Shown here: piece after piece, positions 1 through 5,321 of the stretch
Position numbering within the stretch: position 1 is the first letter of the stretch
Layout of the letters: each line of letters opens with the position of its first letter
DNA from: JAAYDS01 sp039680625
GTDB lineage: Bacteria; Chloroflexota; Anaerolineae; UBA1429
Reading direction: 5' to 3'
Assembly (NCBI GenBank): GCA_039680625.1
Contig: JBDKSN010000095.1
Span: 1-7,995, forward strand
Length of the DNA: 7,995 nucleotides
Position numbers and translations under genes: made by a program
Notes under the pieces: generated by a model
Seen by the model: the letters and a program-made list of their open reading frames with translations, nothing else
Database searches by the model: none
Told to the model about the DNA's origin: nothing

Positions 1-130
1 ACGGCCTGCGGATCTGATGGTCGGGCACACGGGCTTTCTCATCTTTGCACGCAAGATCGACTATGCCACCGCTCCGCTAGCCATGCCCAGCTCGACGGTG
101 GTAGAGGAAAGGGAGGATTTGGACCGATGA
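1..130 (+). CDS. trmI: tRNA (adenine-58-N1)-methyltransferase, C-terminal end only (partial)
   Basis: Reading from base 2, an open frame of 42 codons runs to a TGA at 128-130. Its product contains RPADLMVGHTGFLIFARKID. The MVGHTGFLxFARK pattern is the characteristic last beta-strand region of TrmI/Gcd14-type enzymes. Those enzymes use S-adenosylmethionine to methylate N1 of adenosine 58 in the tRNA T-loop. A short acidic tail (VVEEREDLDR) follows the motif. The catalytic domain lies to the left of the window, so its residues cannot be checked. The stop overlaps the next start in an ATGA arrangement, so the downstream gene is probably translationally coupled. The identification rests on one short motif; another class I methyltransferase is possible but less likely. 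Confidence 0.72.
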   Translation, partial: RPADLMVGHTGFLIFARKIDYATAPLAMPSSTVVEEREDLDR

Positions 131-438
131 CGGCAAACATCAGGCGGATCGTACTAGATGTGCTCAAGCCACACGAGCCAGACATCATCGAGCTTGCCCA
201 ACGCATAGCTAGCCTTGAGGGCGTCGATGGGGTCAACATCAGCATCTATGAGATCGACCGCCAAGTCGAGAACGCCAAGATCACAGTCGAGGGTGGCCGC
301 CTAAGCTATGAGGACATCCTGGCCGTGGTCGAAGACGCCGGTGGCACGGTGCACTCGATCGACGAGGCGGTCGCTGGCAAAGTCGTGATCGATGATTCGC
401 CCACGCCACAAGAGGCGGTGGGTTTTGTGCAGGCCTGA
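127..438 (+). CDS. DUF211 family protein
   Basis: This is a 103-residue protein of unknown function that matches the DUF211 family from its start. Recognisable blocks are IRRIVLDVLKPHEP (residues 5-18), LEGVDGVNISIYEID (30-44), ENAKITVEG (48-56) and GGTVHSIDEAVAGK (72-85). The alternation of strands and helices fits a small ferredoxin-like alpha/beta fold, as known for archaeal members; no catalytic motif is apparent. Its length is slightly above the usual 95 or so residues because of an extra C-terminal tail after residue 88. The ATG overlaps the stop of the upstream tRNA methyltransferase (ATGA), and GGGAGG at 111-116 can serve as ribosome binding site. The family is best known from archaea, so a bacterial copy is uncommon. 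Family membership is confident, but function is unknown. Confidence 0.88.
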   Translation: MTANIRRIVLDVLKPHEPDIIELAQRIASLEGVDGVNISIYEIDRQVENAKITVEGGRLSYEDILAVVEDAGGTVHSIDEAVAGKVVIDDSPTPQEAVGFVQA

Positions 439-491
439 GAGCGCCGGAGATCTAGCTCTTCTCTAGCACGATCCACCTAGGTAGGCCAGCT

Positions 492-1130
492 ATGCTCGTC
501 GAGCGCTATCAGGTGCCCAACGGTACGGCTGCCGCAGAGCTCGTGATCAAGAACTCGCGCTTCATCGGGACGGTGGGGCGCGCTCAAGACACTGCTGCGG
601 CGCGGGTCTTTGTAGCGGGCGTGGCTCAGCGCTATCCCGATGCCTCGCACCATGCCTGGGCGTATCGCCTCTCCGATGGCCCTCAGGGTGAGATCGGCTC
701 GTCGGATGATGGCGAGCCAGGGGGCACTGCAGGGCGCCCGATGTTGGCCGTGCTTGAGGGGGCTGGGCTTGTCCAAGTAGCCGCCGTCGGCACGCGCTAC
801 TTTGGCGGCATCAAGCTGGGTACCGGCGGCCTGGTGCGCGCATACAGTGCTTGCATCCGCGCTGCCCTGGCTGAGCTGCCGACGTTGACGCTAGTGCTGC
901 GCCACACGGTGCGCATCACGTGCGACTATGCAGCTTACGGGCCATTGAGCTATCGATTGCCGCGGTTGGGCGTCAGCATCGAGGATGTGCTCTTTACCGA
1001 CCACGTCGCCTTGACCCTGGTTGCCCCCAGCACGGCCCGTGAAGAGGTAGCGAGGATCGTCCAAGAGGTGACCAACGGCCGAACCATCATCGCGCGGTGG
1101 ACGGGGTATCGTTATGACCCACAAGATTAG
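492..1130 (+). CDS. yigZ: YigZ/IMPACT (UPF0029) family protein
   Basis: This 212-residue protein has the full signature of the YigZ/IMPACT family. It shows KNSRFIG (20-26), HHAWAYR (53-59), SDDGEPGGTAGRPML (71-85) and TRYFGGIKLGTGGLVRAYS (101-119), all in the N-terminal UPF0029 domain. A smaller C-terminal ferredoxin-like domain (about 140-200, DUF1949 type) follows. The length matches the usual 200-215 residues. Eukaryotic IMPACT proteins inhibit the GCN2 kinase; bacterial YigZ is a cytoplasmic protein without a firmly established reaction, so no activity is assigned. The only suitable start is the ATG at 492, preceded by the modest ribosome-binding sequence TAGGTAGG at 478-485. The last 17 bases overlap the next gene in another frame, suggesting coupled translation. 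Confidence 0.93.
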   Translation: MLVERYQVPNGTAAAELVIKNSRFIGTVGRAQDTAAARVFVAGVAQRYPDASHHAWAYRLSDGPQGEIGSSDDGEPGGTAGRPMLAVLEGAGLVQVAAVGTRYFGGIKLGTGGLVRAYSACIRAALAELPTLTLVLRHTVRITCDYAAYGPLSYRLPRLGVSIEDVLFTDHVALTLVAPSTAREEVARIVQEVTNGRTIIARWTGYRYDPQD

Positions 1131-2133
1131 GGGCGCTCTGCTGTTGCTTGCGCTGGTTGTGGCGATCTTGCCCGCTGTGCAGGGCTGCCTTGCGCCTGAA
1201 CGCAACCGCACCCCGATTGTTGTTGGCGTCGGCGACTCGGTCGAGCAGCAGGTGTTGGGCGAGCTCGCCATAGACCTCCTCGAGAGCGCGGGCTATCGGG
1301 TAGAGGCCCGGCGCGAGCTCGGCGCTCCATGGATGGTGCGCAAGGCCATTGAGGCGGGCAGCGTCGACCTCATCTGGGACTACACCGGGCGCGTCTGGTC
1401 CGAAGAGCTAGGCCACGACCAGGCGCTCACTGACCCGGCCGAACTCTATCGCCGGGTACGCGATGAAGACACGCTCCATGGACTGACCTGGATCACCTAT
1501 ACTGGTGTGGAAGACCGCTTAGTACTGATCGTTCCCGAAGACTGGGCCGATGATGCCGGCGTGCGCTCGATCACCGACCTCGCTTATCATGTGCAGAACA
1601 CCAACCCCGATCTGGTGCTGTGCACTAGTGACGAGATCGCCAGCTCGTCGTTCGGCCCAACCGCCCTCAAACGAGTCTACGGTTTGAGCCTGAAGGCCGC
1701 TAACTGGCGCAGGATGCCCGAAAGTGAAGCCATCGTCAGCCTCAATGACGGCTCCTGCCAGGGCGCCTTGGTCTCGGCGGCGCGCATCCCGGCCAATACA
1801 GTGAGTTTGCGCTGGCTGTGGGATGACCGGAGCTTGTTGCCAGCCTCTAACCTAGCCCCGGTGGCGCGCTCGACGCTGATCCACAACTATCCTGAGCTAG
1901 CCGCCTACCTGCGCCGGCTGAGCCAGTCGCTCGACAATGCTGCGCTGGCCACACTGCTCCAGCAGGTAGCCGACGGCAAGAGCCCGAGCCGGGTGGCCCG
2001 CCAGTTCCTACGCGTCCACGACGTCCTTTCGACGCCGACCTTCTCACCAAGCATGACACCATCGCCATCTAGCACCGCGCCGACGAGTGCCCCCACACCG
2101 TTGGCCGACACTCCCGCGCCGAACGCCGACTAG
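1114..2133 (+). CDS. Lipoprotein, glycine-betaine/osmoprotectant ABC substrate-binding type (OpuAC-like)
   Basis: This 339-residue secreted lipoprotein has a basic start (MTHKIR), a hydrophobic stretch at 8-20 and a lipobox-like VQGC, with Cys25 as the probable lipidated residue. The body (34-305) resembles type II binding proteins of the OpuAC/ProX family. It opens with IVVGVGDSVEQQVLGELAID, then GYRVEARRELG, then VDLIWDYTGRVW (84-95). That last block corresponds to the family's D-[IL]-x-x-[ED]-Y-T-G ligand-cleft motif, and FGPTALKRVYGL (180-191) is also typical. Such proteins deliver betaine, choline or similar compounds to a membrane permease and ATPase, neither of which is in this window. 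Cys170 and Cys215 could pair outside the membrane. Residues 306-339 form a disordered Ser/Thr/Pro tail, unusual at this end. The ATG at 1114 follows ACGGGG at 1101-1106 and overlaps yigZ by 17 bases. The ligand is not certain. Confidence 0.82.
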   Translation: MTHKIRGALLLLALVVAILPAVQGCLAPERNRTPIVVGVGDSVEQQVLGELAIDLLESAGYRVEARRELGAPWMVRKAIEAGSVDLIWDYTGRVWSEELGHDQALTDPAELYRRVRDEDTLHGLTWITYTGVEDRLVLIVPEDWADDAGVRSITDLAYHVQNTNPDLVLCTSDEIASSSFGPTALKRVYGLSLKAANWRRMPESEAIVSLNDGSCQGALVSAARIPANTVSLRWLWDDRSLLPASNLAPVARSTLIHNYPELAAYLRRLSQSLDNAALATLLQQVADGKSPSRVARQFLRVHDVLSTPTFSPSMTPSPSSTAPTSAPTPLADTPAPNAD

Positions 2134-2164
2134 CTCTCGGCTTACTCACTAACCCAGGCTGATC

Positions 2165-2170
2165 AGGAGG
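2165..2170 (+). promoter_or_regulatory. Ribosome binding site fixing a TTG start
   Basis: A perfect AGGAGG lies four bases before TTG at 2175. An in-frame TGA at 2160-2162 closes the frame just upstream, and the only start-like codon before the essential GIDTGGTYTD motif is this TTG. Together these fix the unusual start of the hydantoinase-family gene. Confidence 0.85.
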
Positions 2171-2174
2171 CCCC

Positions 2175-4172
2175 TTGTCACTCGCACTCGGCATCGATAC
2201 GGGCGGCACCTATACCGACGCAGTGGTCATCGAATACGAGACTGGCCGTGTGGTCGCGGCAGCCAAGTCGCTGACCACCAAGCATGATCTCACCCTAGGT
2301 ATTACTCGCGCCATCGATGGTGTGGCGCTCGACCCCCACGAGATCGGCCTGGTGTCGCTATCCACCACCCTGGCCACCAACGCGTTGGTCGAGGGGCAGG
2401 GCGCCCCGGTCGGAGCGATCCTCATCGGCTACGGGGGGCACATCGCGCCTGAGACCGACCTTTGCGCCGTACTCAACACCCCCTACGTGGCGCTGGTGTC
2501 GGGCGGTCACGATAGCGGCGGGCGTGAACTGGCGCCGCTCGACCTGGCCGGCGCTGAACAGGCCGTTCGCGCGCTTGATGGCGAGGTTGCGGCGTTCGCC
2601 ATCTCGGGCTTTTTCGGCGCGCGCAACCCCGAACATGAACTGGCGGTGCGCGATCTCGTCCGCCGGCTCACCCACAAGCCGGTGACCTGTGGCCATGAGC
2701 TGAGTAGCCGGCTAGACGCCCTGCGCCGCGCCACGACCGTCGCTTTGAACGCTAGCCTCATCCCGCTCGTGTGCGACCTGCTCGATGCCGTGAGCACGGC
2801 GCTGGCCGAAAGAGGCATCTCGGCTCCGCTGATGGTGGTCAAGGGCGATGGCTCACTAATCAGCGCCAAAGTCGCTCGTGAACGGCCGGTCGAGACGATC
2901 CTCTCTGGCCCTGCCGCCAGCGTGGTAGGCGCACTGGCCCTCGGCGGCCAGCGCGATGCCGTGGTGGTCGACATGGGCGGCACCACCACCGACATCGCCA
3001 TCGTTCGCGACGGCAACCCGACGCTCAGTGCAGAGGGCGCTACTGTGGGCAGATGGCGCACGATGGTCGAGGCCATCGACGTCTATACGTGCGGCCTTGG
3101 AGGCGATAGCCAGGTGTGGCGCGATGAACGAGGCGCCCTGCAGATTGGCCCCAGCCGCGTGGTGCCCATCTCTGTCCTGACCAGCGTGTACCCAGAGATC
3201 ATGCCCGAGCTACGCGCCCAATGGCAGGCTCCGCGACAGCCTGGCGACGGCGAGTTCTATGTGCTCCAGCACGGCCCCTGGCCCTCGACTCTGCAGTCGC
3301 CGCCCTTTGAGGCCGCACTTCAAGAGGCCCTGTTGCGCGGCCCCGTGTCTGCAGCGCAGTTGCGCGAGATCATGGCTCACCCAGGGTTGTACGACCGCTA
3401 TCTACATCGTTTGCTGCGCGAGGGGCTGGTCATCCGCGCAGGGCTCACGCCTACCGACTGCGCCCATGTCCTCGGCTGGTATCGCGAGTGGGACGTTGAG
3501 GCGGCCAACTTGGCCGCAGCACTGCTGGCCAGGCGCCTGGGCTTGGAGCGCGATGAACTCTGCCGCAAAGCGCTGGCCAGGGCAGTGGAACTTGGCGCCC
3601 ACCACGCGGTGCGCGCCATCTTGGCCAGCGAGGACCCCGAGCATCCCGTCGATGGGTCGCTAGACGCTCTGTTGCGGCGGGCCCTCGGGCCTGGCAACGG
3701 TAGCCTCTTGCACCTTGGTTTACGCGTGAACCGGCCGGTCGTCGCCATTGGCGCGCCTGCGGGCACCTACTGGCCCCGTTCGGGTGAGCTTCTGGCGGCC
3801 CCCGTGATCGTGCCCGAGCATGCCCAAGTGGCCAACGCCGTCGGCGCCGTGGCCGGGAGTGTGGTGGTGCGCCAGAGAGCACAGGTGACGCCCTCCGAGG
3901 ACAGCGTCAGCTTTATCGCTTTTGTACCGGGCGAGCGCCGGGAATTCGGCTCGGCCGCAGAGGCGATCGAGTATGCCACTGTCTATTGCTCCGATCGTGC
4001 CACGGCATCCGCGCTGGCGGCGGGCGCAGCCACGGTTCAACTGAACACAGCACGACACGATCACAGCGCGCCGGTTGGCCTGGGCGAAGACGACACCTAC
4101 CTGTTCACCGAGATCACGGTGACGGCTGCTGGCCGACCAGCCCTCGTTCACGAATCTGCGCTGCCCGCGTGA
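2175..4172 (+). CDS. Hydantoinase A / oxoprolinase family protein (ASKHA fold)
   Basis: This 665-residue cytoplasmic protein belongs to the hydantoinase A/oxoprolinase family, whose members open cyclic amides such as hydantoins or 5-oxoproline, usually with ATP. The N-terminal phosphate loop is GIDTGGTYTD (6-15), followed by STTLATNALVEGQG (63-76) and the SGFFGARNPEHE region (144-155). The second ASKHA half shows SGPAASVVGA (244-253), VVDMGGTTTDIAIV (264-277) and CGLGGDSQVW (306-315). GLTPTD (423-428) and VPEHAQVANAVGAVAG (546-561) are also typical. Residues about 335-480 form an Ala/Leu/Arg-rich helical region; 385-425 could be a small winged helix. The start is TTG, fixed by AGGAGG. The family often pairs with a HyuB subunit, but none is seen on either side. 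Substrate cannot be inferred; the N-methylhydantoinase label sometimes given to relatives would be a guess. Confidence 0.87.
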   Translation: MSLALGIDTGGTYTDAVVIEYETGRVVAAAKSLTTKHDLTLGITRAIDGVALDPHEIGLVSLSTTLATNALVEGQGAPVGAILIGYGGHIAPETDLCAVLNTPYVALVSGGHDSGGRELAPLDLAGAEQAVRALDGEVAAFAISGFFGARNPEHELAVRDLVRRLTHKPVTCGHELSSRLDALRRATTVALNASLIPLVCDLLDAVSTALAERGISAPLMVVKGDGSLISAKVARERPVETILSGPAASVVGALALGGQRDAVVVDMGGTTTDIAIVRDGNPTLSAEGATVGRWRTMVEAIDVYTCGLGGDSQVWRDERGALQIGPSRVVPISVLTSVYPEIMPELRAQWQAPRQPGDGEFYVLQHGPWPSTLQSPPFEAALQEALLRGPVSAAQLREIMAHPGLYDRYLHRLLREGLVIRAGLTPTDCAHVLGWYREWDVEAANLAAALLARRLGLERDELCRKALARAVELGAHHAVRAILASEDPEHPVDGSLDALLRRALGPGNGSLLHLGLRVNRPVVAIGAPAGTYWPRSGELLAAPVIVPEHAQVANAVGAVAGSVVVRQRAQVTPSEDSVSFIAFVPGERREFGSAAEAIEYATVYCSDRATASALAAGAATVQLNTARHDHSAPVGLGEDDTYLFTEITVTAAGRPALVHESALPA

Positions 4173-4190
4173 TGCGCCCACACGGCAGCA

Positions 4191-4199
4191 TGCTATAAT
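4191..4199 (+). promoter_or_regulatory. Extended -10 promoter of the partner-switching operon
   Basis: TGCTATAAT is a perfect extended -10 element (TG-N-TATAAT) for a housekeeping sigma factor, with the hexamer at 4194-4199. It lies in the 56-base gap between the hydantoinase-family gene and the first STAS gene. The sequence 16-18 bases upstream (around GATGCG at 4171-4176) does not resemble TTGACA, which an extended -10 can tolerate. The transcript would start near 4206, giving a leader of about 23 bases that still contains the ribosome binding site. This suggests the downstream module is transcribed separately from the metabolic genes before it. Confidence 0.7.
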
Positions 4200-4211
4200 G
4201 AGTTGACTCAT
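4198..4211. promoter_or_regulatory. Near-palindrome over the predicted transcription start (possible operator)
   Basis: ATGAGT-TG-ACTCAT has two six-base arms around a two-base centre. It begins in the last two bases of the -10 hexamer and spans the predicted start point near 4206. A repressor bound here would block the promoter. It is unlikely to work as an RNA hairpin, because a transcript starting near 4206 would contain only the right arm. The site is short, occurs once in the gap and has no recognised cognate protein in the window, so an operator role is an inference. Confidence 0.45.
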
Positions 4212-4216
4212 CACCC

Positions 4217-4222
4217 GAGGAG
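4217..4222 (+). promoter_or_regulatory. Ribosome binding site of the first STAS gene
   Basis: GAGGAG lies six bases before the ATG at 4229. It is the strongest such site in the four-gene module. The following three genes have only weak or no Shine-Dalgarno sequence and probably rely on coupling, so this site may set translation of the whole set. Confidence 0.7.
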
Positions 4223-4228
4223 ACGACC

Positions 4229-4567
4229 ATGACTCGCACCACACGCACAAGCCTCAAACGCTGCGACCTGATCACCCTCGAGGGGCGCTATGATAGCCAG
4301 AGTGCGCCCGAGCTGGAGAAGGCACTCCGTGAGAGCATGGATGCCGGTGTCTATCGCATCGTACTCGATGTCTCTCAAGTCACCTTCTTTGGCAGCGCGG
4401 CCATTCGTGTTCTGATCATGGCTATCAAGGAATGCCGGCGCTTCAATCGCGGCGATGTGCGACTAGCCAGCGTGAACGACCGAATGCGTCAAGTGCTCGA
4501 GATGGCCGGCATCCTGCCGCTCATCAAGATCTACGACAACGCCACCTTGGCCGTGGGTAGCTTCTAG
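4229..4567 (+). CDS. STAS-domain anti-sigma factor antagonist (SpoIIAA/RsbV-like), first copy
   Basis: This is a 112-residue single-domain STAS protein, the usual size for SpoIIAA/RsbV. An N-terminal strand (DLITLEGRYDSQSAPELEKA, 13-32) leads to YRIVLDVSQVTFFGSAAIRV (42-61) and then MRQVLEMAGILPLIKIYDN. Ser56 falls at the position phosphorylated in Bacillus SpoIIAA (Ser58), where the classic motif is D-S-S-G-L. Here it reads G-S-A-A-I, so the serine is kept but the preceding Asp and following Gly are replaced. When unphosphorylated, such proteins bind an RsbW-type kinase and free its target. This is the first gene of the module, with its own promoter and ribosome binding site, and ends two bases before the kinase gene. 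The unusual motif may alter phosphorylation or partner choice. Confidence 0.9.
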   Translation: MTRTTRTSLKRCDLITLEGRYDSQSAPELEKALRESMDAGVYRIVLDVSQVTFFGSAAIRVLIMAIKECRRFNRGDVRLASVNDRMRQVLEMAGILPLIKIYDNATLAVGSF

Positions 4568-4569
4568 CG

Positions 4570-4992
4570 ATGACCCCCAGCGAGGTCTGTTTCACGAGCG
4601 ACCGGGCCAACCTCAGCCAGATCGCCGAGTTCGTCGCTGAACAGGCGCGGCTTGCCGGTCTAGACGAACAACGCGTGTTCGAGATCCAGATGGCCACTGA
4701 CGAGGCCTGCACCAACTCGATCGAGCATGCCTATGACGGCGAGCCAGCGGGCGAGATCCGTGTTTGCTGCTACATCGAGGACACCGATTTTGTCGTGCGC
4801 GTGACCGACTTTGGCCGTGAGTTCAACCCGGACCTGGTGCCCCAGCCAGACGTCACCGCACCGCTCGAGGAGCGCAGCATCGGTGGACTCGGACTGTTCT
4901 TTATGCGCAAGCTGGTCGACGACATCCAGTTCAGCTTTGACCCCATACAGGGTAACCAGGTCATCTTGCGTAAGCGGCGCGCCTGTCCATGA
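4570..4992 (+). CDS. RsbW/SpoIIAB-like serine kinase, anti-sigma type (GHKL ATPase)
   Basis: This 140-residue stand-alone GHKL ATPase is the length expected for RsbW/SpoIIAB. The N-box is MATDEACTNSIEHAY (41-55), with Glu45 as likely catalytic base and Asn49 for magnesium. The G1 box is VTDFGREFNP (78-87), and the G2 box is RSIGGLGLFFMRKLVD (102-117) with the flexible ATP lid before it. All ATP-binding elements are therefore intact. Family members phosphorylate STAS antagonists on serine and sequester a sigma factor or other partner. The gene sits between two STAS genes: two bases after the first and overlapping the second by four bases (ATGA). That arrangement makes both STAS products likely substrates. 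No sigma factor gene is nearby, so whether the true target is a sigma factor is open. Confidence 0.92.
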   Translation: MTPSEVCFTSDRANLSQIAEFVAEQARLAGLDEQRVFEIQMATDEACTNSIEHAYDGEPAGEIRVCCYIEDTDFVVRVTDFGREFNPDLVPQPDVTAPLEERSIGGLGLFFMRKLVDDIQFSFDPIQGNQVILRKRRACP

Positions 4993-5321
4993 GCACCCCA
5001 TCCGAGCAAGCACCCTACGTCCTGGAAGGTGTCGGTCGTATTGATGCCAGCATCGCCTCCCAGCTAGACGAACAGCTCAAGGCGCTACACGCCGCCGGGG
5101 TACGCGTGCTCATTCTGGACCTGTCCAAGGTCACCTACCTCAGTAGCAGTGGATTGCGCGTCTTGCTGCTGGCGCTGCGCCGCCAAGAGGCCTCAGGAGG
5201 GCGATTCGTGCTGCGTAACGTGCCCGAACGCATCATGCGGGTGTTGCGCATCGCCGGCTTTGATCGCTTGTTCCCGATCGAGGGCGATCCTGCCCTGACC
5301 AGTGAGACGCATGACGCCTGA
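4989..5321 (+). CDS. STAS-domain anti-sigma factor antagonist (SpoIIAA/RsbV-like), second copy
   Basis: This second STAS protein has 110 residues. Conserved elements are YVLEGVGRIDASIASQLDEQ (10-29), VRVLILDLSKVTYLSSSGLR (38-57) and ERIMRVLRIAGFDRLFPIEG. The phospho-acceptor region reads S-S-S-G-L; Ser53 aligns with Ser58 of Bacillus SpoIIAA, and the usual Asp before it is Ser here. This copy keeps the S-G-L part, so it is closer to the classic motif than the first copy. It shares the LDxSxVT...RVLxxA pattern with the first copy and is a divergent paralogue, not a recent duplicate. The start overlaps the kinase stop (ATGA) and no clear Shine-Dalgarno is present, so translation is probably coupled. 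Its end overlaps the phosphatase gene. Confidence 0.92.
   Translation: MSTPSEQAPYVLEGVGRIDASIASQLDEQLKALHAAGVRVLILDLSKVTYLSSSGLRVLLLALRRQEASGGRFVLRNVPERIMRVLRIAGFDRLFPIEGDPALTSETHDA

Noticed and set aside
439..491. Possible weak hairpin (AGAGC ... GCTCT) in the gap before yigZ, considered as a terminator
   Set aside because: The stem is only five base pairs with a 12-base loop and no run of T follows, so it does not support a terminator.
2507..3076. Long open frame on the minus strand inside the hydantoinase-family gene
   Set aside because: It lies wholly opposite a strongly conserved coding region. Its product is a Ser/Arg/Ala-rich composition shadow with no recognisable motif, as expected opposite GC-rich codons.
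4203..4208. TTGACT as a -35 element
   Set aside because: It lies downstream of the TATAAT and is part of the near-palindrome. No -10 at suitable spacing follows before the ATG at 4229.
3720..4250. Minus-strand open frame spanning the end of the hydantoinase-family gene and the promoter gap
   Set aside because: The product has no family resemblance, lacks a ribosome binding site, and crosses both the conserved 3' end of the + strand gene and its intergenic region.
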